Source: Rothia nasimurium (GTDB lineage Bacteria; Actinomycetota; Actinomycetes; Actinomycetales; Micrococcaceae). From it: a stretch of 64,000 nt of DNA. This document shows positions 16,225 through 24,181 of the stretch, piece after piece (the stretch's first letter is position 1; each line of letters opens with the position of its first letter). A model generated the notes under the pieces. The model was not told where the DNA came from. It did no database searches and saw only the letters and a program-made list of their open reading frames with translations. Both the position numbers and the translations under genes were made by a program. The DNA is taken from contig NZ_CAKMTD010000006.1 in NCBI RefSeq assembly GCF_928391935.1, forward strand, positions 86,309 to 150,308. The letters are read 5' to 3'.

Positions 16225-18033
16225 GTGTGGTCCATTGACGAAGCCCACCAGAAAATTGACACCGTGCGCGGTATGCCCCTGGGTACCGCCCGTACCGCCG
16301 CTGCCGAACACATCGTCCGCACCCTCGAAAAGGAAGGCCCGGCCCCGGCCCTCCCCGCCGCCTATCTGGCCCTGATCGAGGCCTACGTCTTTGGGCAGCC
16401 CAGCCCGGCCTCCTTTGCCGTCTTCTCTAAGCTCCTGCGCCTGTGGGATGCCCACCCTGAATACTTTGATGCCGAAACCACCAACGTGCTCTTCTGGCAG
16501 TTCAAGTGGATCGCCGGTGACATGGCCGCCTACCCCCAGATTTCCCAGGCCCAGGCCCGGGGCCTGCTCGACGAAATGCGTCGACGCTACCGCCTAGCCG
16601 GGCTGGGGGACACCGCCCCCGACCGGGCCGAATACATGTGGGCAGCCCACCTGGGCCGCGACGAGGAGGCAGAAGAATGGCGGGCCCGCTGGCTCTCCCA
16701 CGGGGAGGACGAGATGGACTGCGGCTCCTGCAAGCACGGCGGGATCCTGCGCGACTACGTTTCTGACGGGGACTTTGAGCGGGCTGTTGAGATGGGCCCG
16801 CCCACCGAGGACCTCTGCAACCGGGAGCCGTCCTCGTCCCACCGACAGCTGGCGATCGCCTACCTGCACCTGGGCCGGGGAGAGGAGGCTGGGCGGCACC
16901 TCCTGCGGGCCCAGGCCACCTCTGACCAGTACGACCCGGACGACCTGGGGGTTGAGTTTGAGATCCTGGCCCGCGGCGGCCTGCTGGAGCGGGCCTTTGC
17001 CCTGCTGGCTGAGCAGGGGCGACGGGCCCTGGCCCTGGGCGGGGACCCCGGCGATAACCGGAACTTCTTGCGCTACCTTGTTGCAGGCCTGGCCTGGGCT
17101 TTAGAGGAGCACGGGGATATGCCCACCGGCCTGCCGCCCTACCGGGCCCAGGGAAAGGGGCCGGGTGGAAGCCAGAAAAACAACCCGAAAACCGATGTTT
17201 CACGTGAAACCCTACGGGAGCTCTACGACTGGGCCCTGACCGAAGCCCGCCCCCTATCAGAGGCCTTTGACCGCCGGGCCGAGAACACCCGCTTCACCGA
17301 GAACCTCGACGACGCCACCGGGGCCCCAGCCCTGGCCCCCCTGGTCCTTCCCAGCGGGGCAGGTGGCCCTGGCACCAGCGCCGCCCCCGCGCCGTCCTCA
17401 CCCCAGCCCCTCACCGGGGGCGCGGCCGTCCTTTCAGAACCCGCCGACCCTGTACTCGCCGAGGCCGAAAACCTGCTGGGGGCCGGGGATTTTGCCGGGG
17501 CTTTCACCCTGCTGGCAGGGCAGGACGCCGACCCGGCCTACCTGGTAGAGACGGTGCGGCTCTGGTGCCTGGCTGCCGAAAAAACCGGGCGACTCGATGA
17601 GGTAGTGGACGCCGCCTCCCTGGCCCTGGAACGGGCCGAACAGGCCCTCACGGTGACTGACTCTGGCCCGCAAAACCAGGCGAGCCTGCTTCTCTTTTTG
17701 ACGGCCCAGGAGCTGACCGGGCGCCTCATTGCGGCCGGCGACCCCGCAGGAGAACCGGTGGAGGCCCTGCTGGGGGAGCTTGCCACCACCTACCTTGAGC
17801 TGGGCTCCCCGCGCCGGGCCGGGGCCCTGCGCGTCCTCATCGGCGAGGTGGAGCAGGAGCGGGGCAACTTTGAGGCCGCGATCCAGGCTTTTCTGACCGC
17901 CCGGGACATCTTCAAGGACGCCCACCTGCCCACTTCAGCGGCCGCCGCCCTGGACTCAGCCCTGGAAACCCTGCGGGCCACCGGCCAGGAACACCGCGTC
18001 GAAGCCCTGCTGGCTGAGCTCATGGAGCCCTAA
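16225..18033 (+). CDS. TPR-repeat protein partner of the Hsp90-like ATPase
   Basis: A 602-residue helical repeat protein starting at GTG 16225 after AAGGGAGAA, 19 bp beyond the Hsp90-like gene. TPR-like helices occur throughout, for example LAIAYLHLGRGEEAGRHLLRA, ILARGGLLERAFALLAEQG and FEAAIQAFLTARDIFKDAH. A disordered linker rich in Ala, Pro and Gly lies around 345-400. A DCGSCKHGG segment near residue 170 could bind metal. Since TPR proteins are classic Hsp90 co-chaperones, a physical pairing with the upstream protein is a reasonable inference. A much longer open frame exists upstream, but it overlaps the Hsp90 gene in another frame and is spurious. A parS-like site lies inside the gene. 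Confidence 0.85.
   Translation: MWSIDEAHQKIDTVRGMPLGTARTAAAEHIVRTLEKEGPAPALPAAYLALIEAYVFGQPSPASFAVFSKLLRLWDAHPEYFDAETTNVLFWQFKWIAGDMAAYPQISQAQARGLLDEMRRRYRLAGLGDTAPDRAEYMWAAHLGRDEEAEEWRARWLSHGEDEMDCGSCKHGGILRDYVSDGDFERAVEMGPPTEDLCNREPSSSHRQLAIAYLHLGRGEEAGRHLLRAQATSDQYDPDDLGVEFEILARGGLLERAFALLAEQGRRALALGGDPGDNRNFLRYLVAGLAWALEEHGDMPTGLPPYRAQGKGPGGSQKNNPKTDVSRETLRELYDWALTEARPLSEAFDRRAENTRFTENLDDATGAPALAPLVLPSGAGGPGTSAAPAPSSPQPLTGGAAVLSEPADPVLAEAENLLGAGDFAGAFTLLAGQDADPAYLVETVRLWCLAAEKTGRLDEVVDAASLALERAEQALTVTDSGPQNQASLLLFLTAQELTGRLIAAGDPAGEPVEALLGELATTYLELGSPRRAGALRVLIGEVEQERGNFEAAIQAFLTARDIFKDAHLPTSAAAALDSALETLRATGQEHRVEALLAELMEP
17196..17211. other. parS-like site, one mismatch
   Basis: TGTTTCACGTGAAACC differs from the parS consensus only at the last base and contains the full 14-bp palindromic core. 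It is inside the TPR gene, where it encodes Val-Ser-Arg-Glu-Thr in a linker, a region where sequence is not constrained by fold. Confidence 0.8.
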
Positions 18034-18051
18034 CACTGACCTACCACCGAC

Positions 18052-18110
18052 ATAACCTGACTGAAGAACTACTAGCAGGGTTCTACCATATCTCTCAACC
18101 ATCAGGTTAT
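18052..18110 (+). terminator. Possible terminator after the TPR gene
   Basis: ATAACCTGA (18052-18060) pairs with TCAGGTTAT (18102-18110), and an inner GAAC/GTTC pair lies in the 41-nt loop. It is 18 bp beyond the TPR stop. The long loop makes it a weak call. The gap 18034-18203 is AT-rich and holds no gene that I can see. Confidence 0.4.
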
Positions 18111-18203
18111 TCGCACTATCTGATATGTACTGGGCACCCCTTATGAGCAATCCTCTTTCTGAGCCTAAATTTTATTTTGGCGATAAATTTCTACGTCTTG
18201 ACC

Positions 18204-18740
18204 TTAACAAATACTTCCATCTATTTTATTGATGAAAACTTTTCTCTCATCATCATATTCCAATAAAGGAAAATAGATAGTATCTATAGTGTAATCCCAA
18301 AATTCAATAACCTGTTTAGGGTGGACAGCAAGGTATTCATCCGTATAGAGGTCAGCCTCCCCCCAACTTGCACTGGGGGAAACACCCAAGATGTGAGGGG
18401 CATTAGGGCCACCTTCCACTAAGAGAATGTAACCATCATGGACAACTTCTCCGGGAGAGACATCAGAATCCACCCCTTCCTGAGAGTAAGGGTTTGCCGA
18501 TATTTTTTCCCGTATTGCTCCCATCTGCCCCATGGTCTGGGGGTAAAGATTATAGAGCCTGGTTCTTTTAGGTGCACAGATAATCCAGGGGGCCACAGAT
18601 TTTTCTGTCTCACGATAGACCTGACAGTATTTCTCTGCCTTCTGGTAGCTGGAATATACAGCTGCAACTGATACATCCCCAAAAGGGATATGCAAAACTA
18701 TGTAGATAAAATCTGAAATATCAGTAGTCGCAGTTTTCAT
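18204..18740 (-). CDS. Hypothetical protein of an AT-rich insert
   Basis: A 178-residue protein of unknown family, starting MKTATTDISDFIYIVLHIPFG. It has no signal peptide or membrane helix, is rich in aromatic residues, and has an acidic middle (EGVDSDVSPGEVVHDGY). Base composition is clearly lower in G+C than the flanking TPR and MATE genes, and codons end in A/T far more often, a sign of transfer. Its ATG overlaps the stop of a 42-codon ORF by ATGA, which suggests translational coupling. Size and context would fit an immunity protein of a toxin remnant, but nothing in the sequence proves this. Confidence 0.6.
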   Translation of the reverse strand: MKTATTDISDFIYIVLHIPFGDVSVAAVYSSYQKAEKYCQVYRETEKSVAPWIICAPKRTRLYNLYPQTMGQMGAIREKISANPYSQEGVDSDVSPGEVVHDGYILLVEGGPNAPHILGVSPSASWGEADLYTDEYLAVHPKQVIEFWDYTIDTIYFPLLEYDDERKVFINKIDGSIC

Positions 18741-18865
18741 TTTTTCGCCGCCTGCACAACAGTTCTTATGGTCTTTCCATTAATAGTCACTTCACCATGG
18801 GTTATTTGTTGAAATTTTGACTTATTAGAGTTTTTACACCACCATTCCAAATTCTTTAGTTCCAT
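18737..18865 (-). CDS. Small ORF (42 aa), possibly a gene remnant
   Basis: Reverse-strand ORF from ATG 18865 to a TGA that overlaps the next ATG (ATGA). The peptide begins MELKNLEWWCKNSNKSKF and ends VVQAAKK. In the same frame sensible residues continue upstream (NPQVGYKISS) for about ten codons until a stop. It may therefore be the 3' end of a longer, decayed gene. No ribosome site is visible. It shares the low G+C of the downstream hypothetical gene. The coding status is uncertain. Confidence 0.35.
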   Translation of the reverse strand: MELKNLEWWCKNSNKSKFQQITHGEVTINGKTIRTVVQAAKK

Positions 18866-18926
18866 AGAGCTGATTTTATAACCAACCTGGGGATTTATCG
18901 GTCATCTTCTTATAACTCAAGTCTCC

Positions 18927-20375
18927 CTAAGCCACCCAAACCCCACTGCGGGCGCGCAGACCTAGGGTGAGGGCGCGGGCGCCCATGTACCACAGGGCGT
19001 AGGAGCACCACAGCAGCAGGTAGGCCAGGGTCGGGCCACCGAACAGACCGCCCCAGGAGGTGCCCCCGGCAAGCGGGGCGGGAGCGTCCGCACCGGCACC
19101 GAACCAGAGGTACAGACCAGCCAGCACCGGCAGGTAGGCCACCAGGGTGAAGAGCCCCGCCAGACCCAGATAGCGGACGTCCTGGGCACCGATGAGCACG
19201 CCGTCCAGAATGAAAACGTAGGCCGCCAGGGGCTGGCCCACCGCCAGCACCAGCAACGACAGGGCAAAGAGGCGCTGCACCTCGGGGTCGGGGGTAAAGA
19301 CCCAGGCCAGGCCAAACCCGACCGCCGGGCAAACCAGGGCCGTAACCAGGCCAAAGGCCAGGCTCCACCGCACCAGGCGGTTTTTGAGCTGAACCACAGC
19401 GCCCTGCCCCTGCCGGGTTGAAAGATCCTGCGCACCCATCTCCTTACCCAGCAGGGCCTGGGCGGCAATGGCCAGGGCGTCCAGGGCGAAAGCCAGCAGG
19501 TTAAAGAAAGCCATCGTCAGCTGGTAGGCGGCCAGGTTTTTCTCCCCCTGGCTGGTCACAACAAAGACAGTAGCCAGCAAGGCAAGGCGCAGGCAGGCGG
19601 CCCGCACCATCAGCCAGGCCCCCACCCTAAAGACCGCCTTAAGACCGGCGAGGTCGGGCAGCCAGATCCGGCGGGCTGAGCTGCCGGGTAAGGACGCCCC
19701 CGCCCCGGCTTGGGTGCGGGTTTTACCGATAACAGCCCAGGTCAGCACCAGGGCCATGCCCCACTGCACCACCGCCGTCGCCACCGCCGAGCCAGCCACA
19801 CCCCAGCCTGCCGGGTAGACCAGGGCCCAGCTCAGCGGCACATTGAGGGCAGCGCCGGTGGTAGCAACGTAGAGGGGGGTTGTGGCGTCCTGGAACCCGC
19901 GCAGGGCACCGGTCGCCGCCAGCACCAGGAGCATGCCGGGCAGGCCCGCCAGGGAGGGCAGCAGGTAGGCGGTGGCATGGGTCAGGACGTCCCCGCCCGC
20001 CCCCAGCACCCGCAGCAGGGGGTCGGCGGTCAGGGCCAGCAGGGCTGCGAAGAAAAGGCCCAGGCCAGCCGCCACCCACAGGCCATTGCGGGCGGCAGCG
20101 AAAGCGCTGGGGGTATCGCCTGCCCCCACGGCCCGGGCCACCGCCGGGGTGGTGGAGTAGGCCAGAAAAACCATGAAGCCCACCAGGGTCTGCACCACGG
20201 TTGAACCCAGCGTCAGACCAGCCAGCGGGGCGCTCCCTAGGTGGCCCACGATGGCAGAATCGGCCAGCACCAGCAGGGGCTCAGCGATGAGGGCACCAAA
20301 GGCGGGCACCGCCAGGGCAAGAATCTGGCGGTTAAGCGAAGGCTGCCGGGACGAAGAAGACGGTGTGGAGGGCAT
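18927..20375 (-). CDS. MATE-family efflux protein (DinF-like)
   Basis: A 482-residue multidrug/toxin extrusion antiporter with about 12 membrane helices. It starts after a short polar tail (MPSTPSSSSRQPSLNRQILALAVPAFG). LALAVPAFGALIAEPLLVLADSAIVGHLG is typical of the DinF branch, as is GALRGFQDATTPLYVATTGAALNVPLSWALV. Such proteins exchange Na+ or H+ for organic cations or related compounds. The ATG is preceded 6 nt upstream by TAGGGT and by no ribosome site, so the mRNA may be leaderless. The substrate cannot be predicted. It ends 62 bp from the AT-rich insert. Confidence 0.93.
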   Translation of the reverse strand: MPSTPSSSSRQPSLNRQILALAVPAFGALIAEPLLVLADSAIVGHLGSAPLAGLTLGSTVVQTLVGFMVFLAYSTTPAVARAVGAGDTPSAFAAARNGLWVAAGLGLFFAALLALTADPLLRVLGAGGDVLTHATAYLLPSLAGLPGMLLVLAATGALRGFQDATTPLYVATTGAALNVPLSWALVYPAGWGVAGSAVATAVVQWGMALVLTWAVIGKTRTQAGAGASLPGSSARRIWLPDLAGLKAVFRVGAWLMVRAACLRLALLATVFVVTSQGEKNLAAYQLTMAFFNLLAFALDALAIAAQALLGKEMGAQDLSTRQGQGAVVQLKNRLVRWSLAFGLVTALVCPAVGFGLAWVFTPDPEVQRLFALSLLVLAVGQPLAAYVFILDGVLIGAQDVRYLGLAGLFTLVAYLPVLAGLYLWFGAGADAPAPLAGGTSWGGLFGGPTLAYLLLWCSYALWYMGARALTLGLRARSGVWVA

Positions 20376-20410
20376 AAAACCACCCTACCGGCATCCTGGC
20401 GGACGGACCG

Positions 20411-21016
20411 CTAGGGGCGGGTCATAATGTAGGTTTTACGGCCGGCGAATTCGTCAGTGCTGGCAATAGTGAAGCCCTCTTTTTCATAGAAGCGAATGGC
20501 GCGGGCGTTGGTGGTGAGCACCTCAAGTTCGGCTGGTCCTGCGTCCAGAATCTGGCCGAGCAGGGCCTGGGCGACCCCGGTACCAAAAGCCTCAGGATGC
20601 AGGTAAAGCATTTCAAGTTTCTGCACGTCGTAGGGCATTTGGGAGGCAAAGGCCAGGCCCAACAGGGGGGAGGTTTCAGGTGGTGCCGCCAGGGCGGTAC
20701 CCCCAGCGGCGAGCAGGGCTGAGTCCTCCTCAAGGGCGGCAGGTGATTCAGCCAAGGTGGGTAGGGCTAGGGCCGGACGGGCCGCAACCAGGGCGCGACG
20801 ACGCTGGCCTAGTCGGGGTTGGACGTCCTCCCCAGTGCCTCCTGTCCCGTCAATCCATTCGGCGAAGCCGGTGGCGCGAGCCTGAAGTTGAGCGTCCTGT
20901 TTAGCAAACATTTCGGGGGTGAAGGTGCCAGCGTAGGCCTCCCGCCACGACACCATCCGTAGCTTCTCCCACTCCAGGGCCTCCTCAGGCAGGGGTGGGC
21001 GAATCTCGTAATTCAT
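20411..21016 (-). CDS. GNAT-family N-acetyltransferase
   Basis: A 201-residue GNAT enzyme. The N-terminal strand and helix (IRPPLPEEALEWEKLRMVSWREAY) and the acetyl-CoA motif region (KLEMLYLHPEAFGTGVAQALLGQIL) are clear. The late strand, LEVLTTNARAIRFYEKEGF, is typical of the fold. An insertion of about 40 residues around positions 65-105 is poorly conserved in character. The substrate is unknown. The ATG follows AAGGAGAATC. The 150-bp gap to the upstream GNAT gene contains GCGAG-type sequence like that in the pdxS-pdxT spacer. Confidence 0.88.
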   Translation of the reverse strand: MNYEIRPPLPEEALEWEKLRMVSWREAYAGTFTPEMFAKQDAQLQARATGFAEWIDGTGGTGEDVQPRLGQRRRALVAARPALALPTLAESPAALEEDSALLAAGGTALAAPPETSPLLGLAFASQMPYDVQKLEMLYLHPEAFGTGVAQALLGQILDAGPAELEVLTTNARAIRFYEKEGFTIASTDEFAGRKTYIMTRP

Positions 21017-21166
21017 GATTCTCCTTGTGCCCCGGCCCTGTGCGAGTGAAGCGAGGGACAGCCGGGTCTACTTAGGGCAATGATACTCCTGCACCTCCTT
21101 GTAACTAAAGGGACCACACTGTGAATTTAGGCAGGCAGGCCCAAATGTTGCCCTGACAAGGAGATT

Positions 21167-21691
21167 TTAGCTGAGGGGCAGGTAGTAGGTGTAGTCGTGG
21201 CCGACGATTTCAGGGGTGAGCTGAAAATCCCGGGTGCCGTAGCGGGTGAAGCCGTTCTTTTCGTAGAACTTCTGGGCCCGAATGTTGTCTTCGTGGGTTG
21301 CCAGGTGCAGGGCAGTTTTGCCGAGGGTGCGGGCCAGGGCCTGGGTTGCTGCGAGTAGGTCGGCGGCCAAGCTGGTTCCCCGGGTTTCGGGGCGCAGGTA
21401 GAACTTGCTGAGGTAGATAGCTTCCCCGGGGACGGACTCGGGCTGGGGTTCTTGCTGGTCGAGGGCGGTGTAGCCAACGAGGTGGCCGTCGGAATCCTGG
21501 GCAACGGTGATTGCCCAGACTCCGGGGCGCAGGTATCGGCCAAAGGCTTTGTCGGTGAGCTGGGTAGCGATGAACTCTTGGACGGCTTCAACCGGAATGA
21601 CGGGTGGGGCGGCGTCGGGGAAGGTCGCAGCGGCAAGCTGAGCGAGGGCGGCGGCGTCGCTACTGGTGGCGGGGCGGATTGTGTAGGTCAT
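21167..21691 (-). CDS. GNAT-family N-acetyltransferase
   Basis: A 174-residue GNAT enzyme starting MTYTIRPATSSDAAALAQLA. The acetyl-CoA loop lies in YLSKFYLRPETRGTSLAADLL and the terminal strand in HEDNIRAQKFYEKNGFTRYG. The AAAAGGAA ribosome site is inside the end of the S4 gene, and only 2 bp separate the S4 stop from this ATG, so the two are translationally coupled. Acceptor substrate unknown. The longer overlapping frame on the same strand is a shadow. Confidence 0.9.
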   Translation of the reverse strand: MTYTIRPATSSDAAALAQLAAATFPDAAPPVIPVEAVQEFIATQLTDKAFGRYLRPGVWAITVAQDSDGHLVGYTALDQQEPQPESVPGEAIYLSKFYLRPETRGTSLAADLLAATQALARTLGKTALHLATHEDNIRAQKFYEKNGFTRYGTRDFQLTPEIVGHDYTYYLPLS

Positions 21692-21693
21692 GC

Positions 21694-22101
21694 TTATTCC
21701 TTTTCATAGCCGCGGAGTTTGTTGAGGGCGCGGCGTTCAGTTTTGGTGGGGCGGCCGGTTCCGCGGTCACGTTTGGGCAGGACGCCGCTGGTGAGGTAGG
21801 CGGGCTTGGGGGCTGAGATGTCCTCGTAGCAGGTGACGGCAATGGGGGCACCGACGCGTTTGGCGATGGTTTTTCGGACGATCAGGACGCGTTCCCACCC
21901 GGGATAGCGGACGGTGACGGTGTCGCCGGGTTTGATTTTTTGGGAGGGTTTGGTGTGGTCGCCGTTGAGTCTGATGTGCCCGGCCTTGACTTCGGTGGAG
22001 GCGAGGGAGCGGGTTTTGAAGACGCGCACGGCCCAGAGCCAGGCGTCCAGCCGGACGGGCACCTGGGGCTCTGTCTGGGGGCTCTCTACTGGGGAGGTCA
22101 T
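21694..22101 (-). CDS. S4-domain RNA-binding protein (Hsp15-like)
   Basis: A 135-residue basic protein with an N-terminal S4 domain: VRLDAWLWAVRVFKTRSLASTEVKAGHIRLNG without its flanks, then KIKPGDTVTVRY. The tail is Lys/Arg-rich (KRDRGTGRPTKTERRALNKLRG). This is the layout of Hsp15, which rescues peptidyl-tRNA on stalled 50S subunits. In actinobacteria the role is usually inferred. The ATG has no ribosome site; TAGCCT lies 6 nt upstream, which would suit a leaderless mRNA. It is followed at 2 bp by a GNAT gene and starts 20 bp from the umuC stop. Confidence 0.9.
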   Translation of the reverse strand: MTSPVESPQTEPQVPVRLDAWLWAVRVFKTRSLASTEVKAGHIRLNGDHTKPSQKIKPGDTVTVRYPGWERVLIVRKTIAKRVGAPIAVTCYEDISAPKPAYLTSGVLPKRDRGTGRPTKTERRALNKLRGYEKE

Positions 22102-22120
22102 GTTTCTAGGCTACCGTGCC

Positions 22121-23404
22121 TCATGAGCCCACCTGCACTGTCACGAGTTCGTCCCAGTGGGTGGTCGCCCGGGGGGAGAGCATGGCCCGTTTCATCTGCC
22201 ATTCTGGTGGGCGGGCTAGCCCGGCGTAGCCCAGGCCCAGGGAGCCTTCCCCGCAGTGTTCCTGCACCCGGGCTAGGAGCCCGGCGATATCGCGGGATTC
22301 GTGACGGTACTCCAACCCTATGAGGGGCTCCTGCCCTCCTGACGGCCGCAGGTCGGTGAGCATAATGCCCGCCCGGGCGTAGGAGACGGTCGAGAAATCG
22401 ACCTGCCCTAGAAGCTGGTGGGCGGCCCTGGTGAGAATGACGGGGTCGGACGTATACCCCGGCAGGCGCACCTGCAGGGCGGGGTGGTGCTGTTGCCCGC
22501 CCCCGAACACTGCCGTTCCGCAGAAGGCGGTGAGCAGGCCAGCTAGCTGGCCGTGCCGGGCTAGCCGGGAGGCGGCCTTTTGGGCGTAGATGCTAAGCAC
22601 CTGGCGTAAAGAATCCTGGTCTGCCACCGGCTGGGAGAAGGCCCGGGAGTAAATCAGCTGGTCTTTGAAGCGGCGCTGCTCTTCAAGGTCGAGGGCCGGA
22701 ATTTCTTGTAATTCCAAAACTGTACGCATGAGGACGACCGAGAACTTCTTGCGGATGACATCCGGCCGAACAGCAGCTAAATCAGCAATCGAGACGATGC
22801 CCATGCCAGCTAGTTTCTTGGTGGTTTGCCCTCCTATACCCCAGACTTCTGAGACCGGCAGGGCTGCCAGCAGGGCGTCCTTGCGTTCAGGGGGCAGGGC
22901 CCCCCAGACGCACACCCCGCCCAAGGCAGGTATTTTCTTGGCAGTTTTATTGGCCAGCTTGGCGAGGGTTTTCGTGGACGCCACGCCGACGCAGACGGGT
23001 ACGCCTACGGTACGGGCCAGTTCAGCCTTAATACTGCGGGCAAAAGGACGCGCCCGGTCAGGTTCCAGGGGCACGGTGAGGAAGGCTTCGTCAATGGAAT
23101 ACTGCTCGAAGTCAGCGGCGCGGGCGGCCAGCACCCGCATCACCCGCGCTGAGATTTCCCCGTAGAGCTCGTAGTTAGACGACCGCGCAATGACGCCCTG
23201 GGTTCGGGCCCGGTGCTCAATCATGAACCAGGGATCGCCCATGTGGTAACCCAGGGCCTTGGCCTCGGCCGAGAGGGCCACTACGCAGCCGTCATTGTTT
23301 GAGAGCACCACCACCGGGCGCCCCTCAAGCCGAGGGTCAAAAATTCGTTCGCACGAGACATAGCAGGAATTGATATCAACGTGAACAATCTGCCTTCCGC
23401 TCAT
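22121..23404 (-). CDS. umuC: Y-family DNA polymerase UmuC-like
   Basis: A 427-residue translesion polymerase subunit. [17 protein letters not shown] gives the first catalytic Asp, and [12 protein letters not shown] carries the SIDE catalytic pair. A helix-hairpin-helix region follows ([20 protein letters not shown]), then the little finger and the UmuC-type C-terminus. I chose the ATG at 23404 because AAAGGAGG lies just upstream; five codons further up is an alternative. It is 67 bp downstream of umuD on the same strand, the usual umuDC order. An SOS box lies in front of umuD. Polymerase V performs mutagenic bypass of DNA damage. Confidence 0.95.
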   Translation of the reverse strand: MSGRQIVHVDINSCYVSCERIFDPRLEGRPVVVLSNNDGCVVALSAEAKALGYHMGDPWFMIEHRARTQGVIARSSNYELYGEISARVMRVLAARAADFEQYSIDEAFLTVPLEPDRARPFARSIKAELARTVGVPVCVGVASTKTLAKLANKTAKKIPALGGVCVWGALPPERKDALLAALPVSEVWGIGGQTTKKLAGMGIVSIADLAAVRPDVIRKKFSVVLMRTVLELQEIPALDLEEQRRFKDQLIYSRAFSQPVADQDSLRQVLSIYAQKAASRLARHGQLAGLLTAFCGTAVFGGGQQHHPALQVRLPGYTSDPVILTRAAHQLLGQVDFSTVSYARAGIMLTDLRPSGGQEPLIGLEYRHESRDIAGLLARVQEHCGEGSLGLGYAGLARPPEWQMKRAMLSPRATTHWDELVTVQVGS

Positions 23405-23471
23405 GGATCCTCCTTTCACTGAATCTGGCCGAGCACAACCCGCTGGACCCTCCCCAACCCCGCGCCCTTTT

Positions 23472-23900
23472 CTACACCTTGTGCAGGCAGCGGGTGACGA
23501 CCCCGAAAATCATGAAGTCTGATTCAGCCGGAATGGGAATGGGCGGGTAGTCGGAGTTTTCGGGGAGCAACCAACCAGCCCCCGAACGGTCAATGTGGAA
23601 GCGTTTGACGGTAAATTCACCGTCGATAGCCGCCACAACAACAGACCCCTCAGTGGGGCGCCGGGCGCGGTCGACGATGATTTCGTCGCCGTCAGCGATA
23701 CCCGCGTCGATCATGGACGAACCCGTCACCCGCAAAATGTAGGTGGAGTTGCGGTCAGCTATAAGCACCTCGTTGAGGTCGATGTGGGTGGCCGAATAAT
23801 CTTGGGCAGGCGAGGGGAAACCCGCTGGGATTCTGGTGGGGCTGGTGCGTAGAGGCCAGGGCGCCCCGGGGTGCAGCTGGCCTACGAGTACGGCTTTCAT
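23472..23900 (-). CDS. umuD: UmuD-like S24 self-cleaving protein
   Basis: A 142-residue LexA/UmuD-type protein without a DNA-binding domain. The self-cleavage site lies in [12 protein letters not shown] (Ala26-Gly27). The catalytic serine is in [12 protein letters not shown] (S62) and the lysine in EFTVKRFHI (K99). RecA-stimulated cleavage gives the active UmuD' that joins UmuC. The start [12 protein letters not shown] fits the family length. Upstream are a near-consensus SOS box and a TATATT or TACTAT -10, so LexA control is likely. Confidence 0.94.
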   Translation of the reverse strand: MKAVLVGQLHPGAPWPLRTSPTRIPAGFPSPAQDYSATHIDLNEVLIADRNSTYILRVTGSSMIDAGIADGDEIIVDRARRPTEGSVVVAAIDGEFTVKRFHIDRSGAGWLLPENSDYPPIPIPAESDFMIFGVVTRCLHKV

Positions 23901-23906
23901 GCTTTA

Positions 23907-23948
23907 AATATAGTACAAAGTTTCGATTTTTGTGCGAATATATGTTCT
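23907..23948 (-). promoter_or_regulatory. SOS (LexA) box and promoter of umuDC
   Basis: Reading leftward, AGAACATATATTCG (23948-23935) matches 12 of 14 positions of the actinobacterial LexA box CGAACATATGTTCG. A -35-like TTCGCA overlaps it, with TACTAT 17 bp further on. The overlapping TATATT ends 6 nt before the ATG and would give a leaderless mRNA. LexA bound here would block the promoter. The remainder of the gap up to 24181 is AT-rich and shows nothing else. Confidence 0.85.
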
Positions 23949-24181
23949 AGAGACAAGCAATCTTCGCAGGGGTTCACCTTCTGCACTATGCACCATTATT
24001 TAAGAGGCCACTTTTCATTATTTAAGTCTGACCGACCATTTCCCCTTGTGAAACCTATATTCCTTCGAGTCGCCGCAGAAGATTATTTAATTTCTGGCCC
24101 AACATTATTTTAGTGGGAGGCCCCTTCTACCCCTGAGACACCCCTGGGCTACCCTGCTTTTTCTCCCGTACACTGGTGCCC

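Noticed and set aside
18866..18910. A nine-codon ORF (MTDKSPGWL) upstream of the 42-codon ORF
   Set aside because: Too short, without a ribosome site, and joining it to the next frame would need an unsupported frameshift.
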